Source: Roseiconus nitratireducens (GTDB lineage Bacteria > Planctomycetota > Planctomycetia > Pirellulales > Pirellulaceae). From it: a stretch of DNA of 64,000 bases. Location: the NCBI RefSeq assembly GCF_008629675.1, contig NZ_VWOX01000024.1, positions 1-64,000 on the forward strand. Reading direction: 5' to 3'. Positions 26,726 to 35,300 of this stretch are shown in pieces. The notes under the pieces were generated by a model that saw only the letters and a program-made list of their open reading frames with translations, was not told the DNA's origin and ran no database searches. How positions within the stretch are numbered: the first letter of the stretch is position 1; each line of letters begins with the position of its first letter. The position numbers were made by a program, and so were the translations under genes.

Positions 26726-26842
26726 GAAGGGGAGAGACTGCGGTCCGACGCCGCAGGGGTGCGTCGGCTCGGTTTGGAATCGGCTCTCGCCGTGGTAAGG
26801 TGATCGACGGCGACCGTCCCGAATTCGACTCCACGCCGTGGC

Positions 26843-27769
26843 ATGTCCTCGATTCTGCTGGAAACGACCGAACGACCAAGAAGTCTTGTCTTCACCTGGC
26901 TGGCGAGGGCAAACGGGCTGTCGCTGGATGCTCCGCTGGTGGCGTTGGTTTGGTCCTCCCTGCTGTTGCACTGGACTGGAGGCACGAGTTCCGGCACAGC
27001 GGTGAACAGCGTTTGGCCTGGCTTGGGGCCGGTGACCGCCTCGGAAGCTGTCCTGGCACTGACGGTTTGGTTGATCTACGTGGCCGACCGATTGCTGGAT
27101 GTGCGGCGGCTGGATTTTAGCGCCGCGACGGCGGACCGTCACCGATTCGTCCGCCGCGTTGCCGTTCCGATGGTGGCGGCCTGGATCGTCGGATTGGCGA
27201 TCGACCTTTGGATGACCCTGACGTTGTTAGATGACGCCACGCGTCGCGCCGGCTGGGCGGTGGTTCTGCTGGTTGTGCTGTATTTCGTCGCCGTGCACCG
27301 GTCGGTCTTGAAGACCGACCATCCGAAGGAGTTGTGGGTCGGGCTGATCTTTGCCGTGGGCACCGGTCTGCCCGCGTGGTGCCACGGACTGACATTCGCC
27401 GCGGCGGTCGCAACGATCGCATTGATCGCGCTGTGCATTGTCAATTGCCTGATCGTTTCGGTCGGACAACAGCACGCGGACGACCAGCAGGGCGATCCCA
27501 GTTGGTTGAAACGGCGAACGAACATTCGTCGCAGGCTGACCCCCATCAGCATCGGCATCGCGCTGTTCGCCGCGATCAATGGGGCCACCGGAGTTCTTCC
27601 GGTCACGGTTTCTGCCCCGCTGATCGGCAGCGCATTGATTCTCGCTTCATTGGCTCAACAGCTGAAAGACACGTCGGATCAAACGGCAACCAACCGGGTT
27701 TGCCTGCTGGCCGACTATGCCTTGATCGCCCCGGCCGCCTTGACGCTGCTTGCGGCAGGTTGGGCCTAG
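26843..27769 (+). CDS. Polytopic membrane protein, possibly UbiA-like
   Basis: The 308-residue protein has about eight or nine predicted transmembrane helices. The loop after helix 2 reads YVADRLLDVRR, an acidic Asp-rich motif. A second loop reads KTDHPKELWVGLIFAVGTG. Both recall the UbiA prenyltransferase superfamily, but the classical NxxxDxxxD motif is not intact, so assignment is tentative. It is separated from the phosphonate genes by 117 bases, and a methyltransferase follows after a palindrome array. A quinone-pathway link between the two is possible but unsupported. Confidence 0.55.
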   Translation: MSSILLETTERPRSLVFTWLARANGLSLDAPLVALVWSSLLLHWTGGTSSGTAVNSVWPGLGPVTASEAVLALTVWLIYVADRLLDVRRLDFSAATADRHRFVRRVAVPMVAAWIVGLAIDLWMTLTLLDDATRRAGWAVVLLVVLYFVAVHRSVLKTDHPKELWVGLIFAVGTGLPAWCHGLTFAAAVATIALIALCIVNCLIVSVGQQHADDQQGDPSWLKRRTNIRRRLTPISIGIALFAAINGATGVLPVTVSAPLIGSALILASLAQQLKDTSDQTATNRVCLLADYALIAPAALTLLAAGWA

Positions 27770-27787
27770 CGGTCGATCGGGAACAAA

Positions 27788-28077
27788 GGGCCGGGCCGTC
27801 GGCCCTACCGTGGGATTGGGGATTGTGATCCCCGGCCCGTTGGGCCGGGCTGGGCAAATGCCGGGGCGTTGCCCCGCCGCGAAATCGTCAACTGCACACC
27901 GGATCGTTTTCATCATCGGCCCTGCACAATTGCCCTCGGGCCGAAGGCCCAACCGTTTGCCCAGCCCAGCCCGACAGGGCTGGGGAATCGTCACCCCAAA
28001 AAACGCAGGGCTGAAGGCCCGCCGTTTGCCAGGACGCTGCCCCGTCGGCGGAATCATGCCGGGGCGGACGGGCCGGC
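27788..28077. repeat. Array of GC-rich palindromic words
   Basis: This gap is filled with short hairpins: gggccgggccgtcggccc (from 27788), ccggcccgttgggccgg, cggggcgttgccccg, gggccgaaggccc, cagcccgacagggctgg and gggctgaaggccc. They differ in arm sequence but share the plan of 6-7 G/C arms with a 3-4 base loop (gtc, gtt, gaa, gac). Such clusters are typical of intergenic spaces in Rhodopirellula-like genomes. No coding frame here is convincing. Confidence 0.7.
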
Positions 28078-28150
28078 TGGCGCCCCTTGCGCGTGGTTTC
28101 ATTTGCGATACGCTCTTATTGCCGTTTTCATGCTCTCACACCGCGAACGC

Positions 28151-28876
28151 ATGTCTGATTCGTCGCCCCGGGGATATGACCGACTCGCGCCGTGGTATCA
28201 GACGATCGAACGGTTGCGGTTTGCCGGCGGGCTGCAACGTTGGCGTGAACGTTTGCTGGACGAGATCCCACCGTGTCGCCAGGTTCTGTTTCTGGGTGAC
28301 GGCGACGGCCGACTGCTCAAATCATTCCTGGACCAACTTCTCAACCGTGGGCCAACCTCCAGCAATTTGGTTGAAAACATCCGCAGCGTCGACTTTAGCG
28401 CCAAGATGCTTCAGTGCCAGCGGAAACGCATTGCACGCCATCCGCTTCGGCACAAGGTCCAGCTGGAACACGGCGACGTTTTGAACGCCCAATGGCCGAC
28501 ACGGCAATATGATCTGATCGTCACCGCGTTCTTTCTGGACTGTTTTGCCGAGCCCCAACTGCGGCGATTGGTCAGCCAACTGACCACAGCGTTGGCTCCG
28601 GAAGGGCTGTGGTACGTCGTCGATTTCACGCAGCCAGACCGCGGCCTGGCAAAGCACTGGGCCGGCGGATGGCTGGCGGTGATGCATGCGTTCTTCCGTT
28701 GGCAAACCGATCTTCCGACCCGGCGACTGGTTCACGCTGATTCCATTCTGAAGTCATCCGGACTTGAACCGCGCTGCTTTCAACAGAATCGCACGCGTTG
28801 GATCACATCGTCTTTGTATTCCTTCGCCGAGAAGCCCAACGCGTCCGATTGCTCGCGCAGAATCTCTTCAGAATAG
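28151..28876 (+). CDS. Class I SAM-dependent methyltransferase
   Basis: The 241-residue product begins YDRLAPWYQTIERLRF, the lead-in of UbiE/Methyltransf-type enzymes. SAM motif I is VLFLGDGDGRLL, motif II SVDFSAKMLQ, motif III near HGDVLNAQW, and motif IV YDLIVTAFFLDCF. Thereafter come LAPEGLWYVVDF and a C-terminal variable region. The ATG at 28151 is likely; an ATG at 28130 would add seven residues. Neither has a ribosome binding site. The substrate cannot be told. A strong hairpin lies between its end and the converging Wza-like gene. Confidence 0.75.
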   Translation: MSDSSPRGYDRLAPWYQTIERLRFAGGLQRWRERLLDEIPPCRQVLFLGDGDGRLLKSFLDQLLNRGPTSSNLVENIRSVDFSAKMLQCQRKRIARHPLRHKVQLEHGDVLNAQWPTRQYDLIVTAFFLDCFAEPQLRRLVSQLTTALAPEGLWYVVDFTQPDRGLAKHWAGGWLAVMHAFFRWQTDLPTRRLVHADSILKSSGLEPRCFQQNRTRWITSSLYSFAEKPNASDCSRRISSE

Positions 28877-28893
28877 ACAATGATCGCCAGCGC

Positions 28894-28932
28894 AAAAAAA
28901 TAAACGCCGCGGGTCGTGTGCCCCGCGGCGTT
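28894..28932 (-). terminator. Rho-independent terminator for the Wza-like gene
   Basis: AACGCCGCGGG (28903-28913) pairs perfectly with CCCGCGGCGTT (28922-28932) around an eight-base loop. Read on the minus strand, the hairpin is followed by TATTTTTTT (28902-28894), a good terminator for the leftward gene ending at 28960. On the plus strand only GTTTCG follows, so termination of the methyltransferase transcript would be weaker. Confidence 0.8.
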
Positions 28933-28959
28933 TCGCGTTGATGATCCGGTAACGCGTGG

Positions 28960-30384
28960 TCAGTTATTCCTCAGCAACTCTTGGATGCCGTAGGTGAAGA
29001 AGGTCCCCAGTCCGAAGTTCAGGATCTCTTCCTCGCACTTGTACTGCAAGATCAAGGTATCGCCGGCCTGGACCAAAGGACGTGCCCTTGGGTCGTTGAT
29101 GGCCTTGGTCAGGTCGACTTCGATTGCCACCTGGCCGTTGCAGTCGGTCTTGCGGAGGATGTACAGTTTTCCGGGAGGAATGGTTGCGATGGCCGAACCC
29201 AAGCCTCCAATCCCGCGGCTGCCGCCGCCGCCCCGAGCTTGCCCGTACACTCCCGTTCCGGCCAAAGCCATGGCGCCCAGCACGTCCAGGTCGTAATCGC
29301 GAGGCAGCGGGAACTCGCCGCCGGGCAACAGTCCGCCGGTGTAGAAGACCTCGGTCTCACGCGATTCGATGTACACGATGTCGCCGTCTTCCAGGGTGAT
29401 GTCTTCCACGGTCAATTCCGGCACCACGCCTGGCGGCAATCGCAGCGGGATTCGCAGCACGGTCGGGTCTTCCGGCAGTCGGGGCGGGCAGGCACAGGGA
29501 TCCAGCATGGCCGCTTTCTGTTGCCGTCGGAAGGATTCCAGGAACTGCATCCGCAGCTCTTTGTTCTGGGCGGTGTTACGCAACACCTTCACCTGGTTCT
29601 TGGCGTTCAAGCCGGGAAGCCCCCCGGTTTCCACCAAGGCGTGCAGGATGTCGTTTTGGTAGGCCCGCAGTTTCACCAGTCCGCCGCTTGCCGACCGATC
29701 GCTACCGCGGATGTATCCACCGCCGCCTCCGCCTCCGGCGCCACCGCCGATACCCCCGCCGTCCTCGCGGACGACGATCACATCGTAGGTCCGTTCCTGG
29801 ATCACGGTGACGATCGGACGTGCCTTTTCCGATCTCAGGATGTCGGTTTCGATGTAGGCATTGCGGATCGCATCGCGAACTTGATCCAGCGTCAGCCCGT
29901 CCACCTGCAACGGTTCCACCAGCGGCAGCGCCAGCGTCCCGTCTTCCTGCACGGCGATCGGGTAACCGATCGATGGCGGCAGGGTGCTTTCGGCATCCGG
30001 GAAGTTCACCGGCGGCGGTTCCGGCGGAGCATTGGGCGGATTGAACGGCAACACCCCTTCGATGTAGACGCCCAGAATATCGCCGGGCCCGATCAAGTAC
30101 TCGCGTGGCGGCTCAAGCGTCAGGAGCGAGATGTCGACGGGAACCAAATCGTTCTTTGGCTCGGCAAAGAATTGTTGCGGCAAGCGTTCCGCCGGAACGC
30201 CATCGATCGGTTGCGTCAGCGCCGTGCAACCGCTGAGTGATCCGGCCAGCAAGGCCGCAGCGAACGCCTTGGTACCAAGCCGCAGGATCCCCGAGAAGAT
30301 GGTACCGCGGCAGGGCTGCGGCTGAACCGCACCCGGGCAGTCACTCGAGAGTGAAGTCGTGTTATTCATCCCTGAACTCATCAC
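28960..30384 (-). CDS. Polysaccharide export outer-membrane lipoprotein, Wza-like
   Basis: The product (474 residues) should form the outer-membrane export channel for the polysaccharide made by this cluster. The N-terminus has an export signal ending in the lipobox SLSGC (about residues 50-54). A poly-export domain starts at REYLIGPGDILGVYIEG, then SLBB-type domains include VKLRAYQNDILHALVETGG. A Gly-rich loop (about residues 215-230) and an insert with CPCACPP-like cysteines are unusual. Near the C-terminus is a typical PLVQAGDTLILQYK. It is leftward, next to the lipoprotein gene at 30530, and is followed by a strong terminator. No Wzc kinase gene is nearby. Confidence 0.85.
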   Translation of the reverse strand: MMSSGMNNTTSLSSDCPGAVQPQPCRGTIFSGILRLGTKAFAAALLAGSLSGCTALTQPIDGVPAERLPQQFFAEPKNDLVPVDISLLTLEPPREYLIGPGDILGVYIEGVLPFNPPNAPPEPPPVNFPDAESTLPPSIGYPIAVQEDGTLALPLVEPLQVDGLTLDQVRDAIRNAYIETDILRSEKARPIVTVIQERTYDVIVVREDGGGIGGGAGGGGGGGYIRGSDRSASGGLVKLRAYQNDILHALVETGGLPGLNAKNQVKVLRNTAQNKELRMQFLESFRRQQKAAMLDPCACPPRLPEDPTVLRIPLRLPPGVVPELTVEDITLEDGDIVYIESRETEVFYTGGLLPGGEFPLPRDYDLDVLGAMALAGTGVYGQARGGGGSRGIGGLGSAIATIPPGKLYILRKTDCNGQVAIEVDLTKAINDPRARPLVQAGDTLILQYKCEEEILNFGLGTFFTYGIQELLRNN

Positions 30385-30529
30385 AGTAGGTTTTGGCGTT
30401 GGTTAAAACGTCCAACGGCGGTTCAACACGGTGTCCACCGGGTGCACGCCGCACGGAGGCGCTGGCTGATCGTTTCCGTCACCGTTGACCCAACAGGATT
30501 CTCGGCGAGGCTGACAATCCGATCTGCCG

Positions 30530-31726
30530 TCAATCAAATTTGAATGGAATCTCACCGGATGCATTGGCCGTTTCGGTCACCGCATCTGAGCCGGGCGGAA
30601 GTCCCGAACGATTCTGCGCGCCGAAGATGCCTTCGATCGCATCGTCCCCCAGATCATTGAATCCGAAGGGAATGGAACTCTTCTCGGTGGCCGGTAAATC
30701 GCCCGCATCCGAAAGACTCAGTTCGACACCGTTGGCCGACGCCGATCCGGCGTTGGATGTCGTTTGGGAAATGTCGACCACGTTCTCCAGAACCGGTCGA
30801 TTCAGACCTTCGGGCATTTCGGCCCGCGTCGCGTTGTAGTCGGCGATTCCCGCATCGGAACCATCGATTTCTCCGGAACGAAAGTTCTGAGATTGGCTGA
30901 GCGGCCGTTCGACCGGTTGAATCGAGGCTTCGGGAATGATTTCCTGCAGCGCTTCCCCCGCGGGCGGCGCCAGCGATTCAATCGTCTGGTCCAGGTCCAA
31001 CTCCTCCAACGCTTCGCCGTCAGGAACGATCCTTTCGGAACCCGGCACAATCACTTCCTCCGTGATCGGCTGTCCGTCGGGACCGATCATGTACGGTGCC
31101 GGTGTCGGGGCGACCGGTTGCTGCTGGTAGGCATCTGCCGCAGTTGGGACGTGTCGATCCATGGTGACGATTTGCCCCCAGTGAGCGACCCCGTCTTCTT
31201 CGGCGGCTTTCGCCCCTAGGGGATACCCGGCGAACCAGGCGTTGACGGCGGCTTGCCCGTCGGCAGACTGGTATCGCCAACCCCAATACTGGCTGGGGGC
31301 AATCGCGGGAACACATCCGTCGGCGCCGGTAGCGACGTCGATGTAGCCCTGCAGAAAACCTTCCTTGAACTCAGCCAGGTAGGCTTGGTTGCAGTGGCAT
31401 TCCTTTTCGCGGTACCAGGCCTTGGCCGCCATCGCCCGGTTGCGATGGGAGATCACGAAATCGTCCAGGCAGTTCGCTTGCTTGACGTAGCGGTGAACAC
31501 CGTCGACGACCATGCAACCAGTCGCGTTGGACAATATCATGGCGGCGGCGCCGCTCAGAATCAGGGACCGCAGGCGTGCGCGTCGCGTTGGCAGCCGAAG
31601 CGGGGCCGCGGCGGCGGATCGATGATCGGCCGCAGCGTGCGATGCAGGTGCTGCTGAAACGGGAGTTGCCGACCGGGTCGGGCGTTGTTCGAGTGCGTCG
31701 GCCGCACGGTATGAACGAATCGCCAT
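30530..31726 (-). CDS. Envelope lipoprotein of the polysaccharide cluster
   Basis: The 398-residue protein is not of a family I can name with confidence. The ATG at 31726, preceded by AAGGGGGG, fits best; a longer form adds 25 residues. An N-terminal Ala/Arg-rich stretch precedes a hydrophobic helix with a lipobox-like NATGC. The next 130 residues hold conserved-looking Trp, Cys and Tyr (KECHCNQAYLAEFKEGFLQG, GYIDVATGADGCVP, YWGWRYQSADG). The C-terminal half is acidic and Pro/Ser-rich, probably disordered. It precedes the Wza-like gene in the same direction, so an accessory role in export or envelope anchoring is inferred. Confidence 0.6.
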   Translation of the reverse strand: MAIRSYRAADALEQRPTRSATPVSAAPASHAAADHRSAAAAPLRLPTRRARLRSLILSGAAAMILSNATGCMVVDGVHRYVKQANCLDDFVISHRNRAMAAKAWYREKECHCNQAYLAEFKEGFLQGYIDVATGADGCVPAIAPSQYWGWRYQSADGQAAVNAWFAGYPLGAKAAEEDGVAHWGQIVTMDRHVPTAADAYQQQPVAPTPAPYMIGPDGQPITEEVIVPGSERIVPDGEALEELDLDQTIESLAPPAGEALQEIIPEASIQPVERPLSQSQNFRSGEIDGSDAGIADYNATRAEMPEGLNRPVLENVVDISQTTSNAGSASANGVELSLSDAGDLPATEKSSIPFGFNDLGDDAIEGIFGAQNRSGLPPGSDAVTETANASGEIPFKFD

Positions 31727-32166
31727 TTGGCCCCCCTTGGCTGCTGGCGGAATCCGAAGTCTTGTCTGGCTTTCATCAGGCGGTCCGCCCCCTGAGGGCA
31801 CACCGCGGTACCAGGTTTATCGCCTTAACGGTTCAACGGATTTAACCAAAACTGACGGAAACACCAGCTGTACCGGTTTTGACATTCTGGGGAGCTCTAA
31901 CGAACGTAGGGAAATCGCGACCTCCCTGGGTTCGTCCCAGCCCTTCAGACGTTCGCCAATCGGTAATATTTTTACTAATCGCGCAACTCTTCCTGAATTG
32001 CCTGGCAGGCGGAATTTTCTCCAGAGTCCAGCTATTTTTCGGGTAGACTATTTCGGAACGTCGAATAACCGGGGGAACTTCATGCGTGGCATCCAGGCCC
32101 CTAGATCTGGCGATCCGATCACAACCCCTTCGAATCAGATCTCCCTGCTACGTGACGCGCACGCCA
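31727..32166. promoter_or_regulatory. Divergent control region of the polysaccharide cluster
   Basis: This 440-base gap separates the leftward lipoprotein/Wza pair from the rightward biosynthetic genes and must hold promoters in both directions. It is locally A/T-rich (around 31965-31985, ggtaatatttttactaat). A TTGACA lies at about 31877 on the plus strand but lacks a well-spaced -10. No gene is supportable. Confidence 0.5.
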
Positions 32167-33765
32167 ATGATTTGGTTGAGTTTCGTTTCCATTGCTGCCT
32201 CAATCGTTGCCGCTCTTGCGCTCGTTCCCGTGGTGCGTTCGGTGGCCCGACGTATCGGCATCGTTGACCAGCCCGACAGCGAGCGAAAACTGCATGACGC
32301 CCCGATCGCACTTGGCGGAGGCGTCGCCGTCCTGGCCTCCCTGCTGGTCGGATTCTTCTCGGTCATCATGCTGGACCGGTTCCAGAGCGAATCGATTTTG
32401 GGAACGGTCACGCCGCAATGGTACAGCCTGATTTTTTGCACCCTGGCGATGCTTGCGATCGGCTTGATCGACGACAAGTGGGCGCTCCGCGGTCGCCAGA
32501 AGTTGTTGTTGCAAATCCTGATCATCAGCGTTTTGGTGGGGAGCGGAACGCTGGTCCAAAAAATCGGGCTACTGGGGATCGAAGTTCACCTGGGATCGCT
32601 GGCTTTTCCGGTCACCGTGCTGTGGCTGCTGGTGTGCGTCAACGCGTTGAATTTGATCGATGGAGCGGACGGGGTAGCAACCACCACCGGATGCTTCATC
32701 AGCTTTGGACTGGCGGTGCTGAGTTGGGAGTACGGATCGCCACTGGGATGCATGATGGCCTTTTGCTTGGCCGGCAGCCTGATCGGATTTCTGGTTTACA
32801 ACAAACCGCCGGCATCCATCTTCCTGGGCGACGCGGGCAGCATGGTCATCGGACTGCTCGTCGGCGTCCTGTCGGTGTGGGCCAGCGTCAAAGGCTCGAC
32901 GCTGTTGGCATCGGCACCGATCGGCATCCTGGCCATTCCGCTGTTTGATTCGGCTGCGGCAATCGCCCGCCGATTGTTGACCGGACGCAGTATTTACACC
33001 ACCGATCGCGCCCACCTGCATCACTTGCTGCAAAAGAAGTATGGCCACCGGGGGATGTTGATCATCGTCGCCTCCCTGTGCGTCCTAACGACCACGCTGG
33101 CCGTCGCGTCGGCTCATTACGAAATGCCCTGGTTGGCTCTGCTGGGCATCATCGTCGCCGGCAGCTTCCTGGTGTTGACGCGTTCGTTCGGGCACGCGGA
33201 GTGCCGCCTGGTGGTGATCAAGGCGACCAACATGACCCGTTCATTTTTCAAGGCGCCTCGAAGCCAGATGGACACCGCGGAAGACGAGCACCACGATTGC
33301 GTCCCGCTGCAGGGCGACGGCAAGTGGCACCTGGTCTGGGAACCCCTGGTTCACTTTGCCAAGGCGCACGACATGGCCAAGATCAGCATCGATCTGAACC
33401 TCTCCTGGTTGCACGAAGGCTACCACGCCAGTTGGGCCGAGCGACGGATGCCGGAGCGGACCAACCAAATTCAACTGCGCTGGCCTTTGCTGACCGCCAG
33501 CGGCACTCCCGGCGCACCGCTGAACATCGGAACGCTGTTGATCGTCGCCAAAGCGGACACTCCCGGGATTCATGAAAAATTTGCCGAACTCAGTCTGATG
33601 CTTGCGGATCTGGAGCCACAGATTCAGCACGTCATCAACGACCTGGAACGCGAACACATCGCGGCGCCTCGCTGGGGGGTCAACTCGCCCTCCCCGGCCA
33701 AGCCGGCGATCTCGCGAAAAGAACTCATCAACGAGGTCCCTGCGTTGGTTTCCGGACGCCAATAA
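32167..33765 (+). CDS. WecA/MraY-family glycosyl-1-phosphate transferase with C-terminal extension
   Basis: The enzyme would start each repeat unit by moving a sugar-1-phosphate from UDP-sugar onto undecaprenyl phosphate. About ten helices fill residues 1-340. Catalytic motifs are GLIDDKWALRGRQKL, NALNLIDGADGVA, FLGDAGSMVIG and the HLHHLL motif. The ATG at 32167 gives a hydrophobic first helix; longer starts do not. WecA proteins are usually about 340-370 residues, yet this one has 532. The extra roughly 180 cytoplasmic residues start after SFGHAECRLVVIK and contain WHLVWEPLVHFAKAHDM. I do not recognise this part; it could regulate or recruit partners. Confidence 0.85.
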   Translation: MIWLSFVSIAASIVAALALVPVVRSVARRIGIVDQPDSERKLHDAPIALGGGVAVLASLLVGFFSVIMLDRFQSESILGTVTPQWYSLIFCTLAMLAIGLIDDKWALRGRQKLLLQILIISVLVGSGTLVQKIGLLGIEVHLGSLAFPVTVLWLLVCVNALNLIDGADGVATTTGCFISFGLAVLSWEYGSPLGCMMAFCLAGSLIGFLVYNKPPASIFLGDAGSMVIGLLVGVLSVWASVKGSTLLASAPIGILAIPLFDSAAAIARRLLTGRSIYTTDRAHLHHLLQKKYGHRGMLIIVASLCVLTTTLAVASAHYEMPWLALLGIIVAGSFLVLTRSFGHAECRLVVIKATNMTRSFFKAPRSQMDTAEDEHHDCVPLQGDGKWHLVWEPLVHFAKAHDMAKISIDLNLSWLHEGYHASWAERRMPERTNQIQLRWPLLTASGTPGAPLNIGTLLIVAKADTPGIHEKFAELSLMLADLEPQIQHVINDLEREHIAAPRWGVNSPSPAKPAISRKELINEVPALVSGRQ

Positions 33766-34389
33766 GTATTGCTCGTTGGGCTGCCGTCCCACCTCTTTCG
33801 TCAGACGCTGCAACCCGACCCTCCTGTCTCGCCGTCCGGCCGGTATGCTTCCCAAGCATCCGCCGCCGAATGCGACGTCCAAGCTTGTCCAAGTTTTTCG
33901 GATGGTGCATCCTTTGCTCTGCTCGCAGAACGAAGGTCCGACGGCCAGAGACGCTTGGGTCCAGCCCCGCCCCCTGGCCAAGCCGCTTTGGCACGTGCCG
34001 CAGATGATCGCATTCCATCACCATCCGCCTGGTGTGCCACTCCGATTTCTGAATCCGGATGTCACCCACGTGGACGAAGTCCGCGCCGATCGAACGTCGG
34101 TCCCATTCAAGCCAATCCAGTCTTCACAAGTAAAGCCAGTCACCCATTCACCCCAACTTGCCAACAAGCAAAGCCCCAGAATCGTGAGAACGATCGGAAC
34201 CGAATTTGCATCGACCCGATTCGCCTGACGATCGGCCCGAGGATTTGGCCTCCCGAAGATCTGGCTGGCCCGTGGTCCTCGCGGTCCGGTAAGATCGGCC
34301 CTCCACCAGACCGGTCGCTGGGCTTTCCCCGATCCGGGATTGGTTACGATTTACCCGATCGCTTGTCATACTTTTCCAGGGTGAGACCA
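33766..34389. other. Long leader before the NusG-like gene
   Basis: These 624 bases separate the WecA-like gene from the NusG paralogue, an unusually long gap in a dense cluster. Open frames occur in several registers but none has a recognisable domain, a good ribosome binding site or a signal peptide. It may be a regulatory leader. I did not see a full ops/JUMPstart element (GGCGGTAGC). Confidence 0.4.
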
Positions 34390-34965
34390 TTGCCGATTCT
34401 GCCCCAAGAACCCGACCGGTACCCCGAAAACCTGCTGCAGTCTGAACTGGCCGAGCAGCAATCCTGGTGGCTGCTGTACACCAAATCTCGTCAAGAGAAG
34501 CAACTGATGCGGCGACTCCGGGAACTGGAAGTCCCGCACTATGGGCCACAGATCGAGCAACGTCGACGTTCGCCCAATGGTCGTGTCCGCACCAGTTACG
34601 TGCCGCTTTTTAACAACTACGTTTTCCTGTGCGGCAACGACGACGCCCGCTACCAGGCCGTCTGCACCGGGTGCGTGCAGCAAGTATCGGAGATCACCGA
34701 CACCGGACCGCTGATCACGGACCTGACGCAGATCAGCGACCTGGTGGACATGCACGTGCCATTGTCGGTCGAAGGCCGACTGGTGCCGGGACAACAGGTT
34801 CGGGTCAAGAACGGTGCGTTTGCTGGATTCGAAGGGGTTGTGCTGCGGCGTGATCAGGAAACGCGGTTGCTGGTTTCGGTCCGTTTCATGGACCAGGGCG
34901 TCAGCGTGAAATTGGATGATTGCCAATTGGAACCGCTGGGCGCGGCGCCGGTCGAAGAAAGCTGA
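34390..34965 (+). CDS. NusG-family specialised antitermination factor
   Basis: The 191-residue protein has the NusG N-terminal domain (SWWLLYTKSRQEKQLMRRL, later SYVPLFNNYVFL) and a C-terminal KOW domain (GQQVRVKNGAFAGFEGVVL). It is a paralogue of the RfaH/UpxY/LoaP type: these bind RNA polymerase at specific operons, often long polysaccharide operons, and prevent early termination. Its place at the head of a 21-kb rightward cluster fits that role. The start is not certain: a TTG at 34390 has AGGGTG six bases upstream, while a GTG at 34381 has its AGG directly adjacent. Confidence 0.82.
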   Translation: MPILPQEPDRYPENLLQSELAEQQSWWLLYTKSRQEKQLMRRLRELEVPHYGPQIEQRRRSPNGRVRTSYVPLFNNYVFLCGNDDARYQAVCTGCVQQVSEITDTGPLITDLTQISDLVDMHVPLSVEGRLVPGQQVRVKNGAFAGFEGVVLRRDQETRLLVSVRFMDQGVSVKLDDCQLEPLGAAPVEES

Positions 34966-35128
34966 TCGAGCATCGGACCGATCTTCACGGTTCTGCCAAT
35001 CACTCCGGAGGCAACCGCTGTTGCCCGTTGGCCGTCAATCGAATTTTTGCGTCACGAGTATCATCGTTCTGACAGCAACCTACAGTGTGGCGACCGGTCC
35101 CACGTCCCCCACACCGGCGGGTCCCTTA

Positions 35129-35144
35129 AACCGCGATAGCGGTT
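35129..35144. promoter_or_regulatory. Hairpin in the ugd leader
   Basis: AACCGC (35129-35134) and GCGGTT (35139-35144) form a perfect six-base stem with a GATA loop, between the NusG-like gene and ugd. It has no T-run, but could be a pause or attenuation element. The rest of 34966-35300 holds a candidate promoter and no gene. Confidence 0.35.
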
Positions 35145-35205
35145 CCGCGGGGCACCCAAGCTGATCGCCGGGTAGGGCGGTCGATTTTGGCGATCTAAAG
35201 TCTCC

Positions 35206-35236
35206 TTGACGCCGGGATGGCCGGAAAACGTATAAG
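35206..35236 (+). promoter_or_regulatory. Candidate promoter of ugd
   Basis: TTGACG (35206-35211) and TATAAG (35231-35236) are separated by 19 bases, slightly long for sigma-70. It lies 65 bases before the ugd start. A separate promoter here would let ugd and the genes after it be expressed without reading through the 335-base gap. Confidence 0.35.
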
Positions 35237-35300
35237 TCTCGCAGTCGCCTCGGCCCCGCCGATCGACGCCCCGTCTTTGAACACCAAACCAATTTCACGC

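Noticed and set aside
28981..30240. Plus-strand 419-codon frame opposite the Wza-like gene
   Set aside because: The minus strand encodes a clear poly-export protein with lipobox and SLBB domains; the plus frame has no domain.
33728..34228. Open frames within the leader of the NusG-like gene
   Set aside because: Frames on both strands lack domains, signal peptides and ribosome binding sites and overlap one another.
34966..35200. ops/JUMPstart element for the NusG paralogue
   Set aside because: A gggtagggcggtcg stretch is only a loose match to GGCGGTAGC and is not followed by the expected hairpin.
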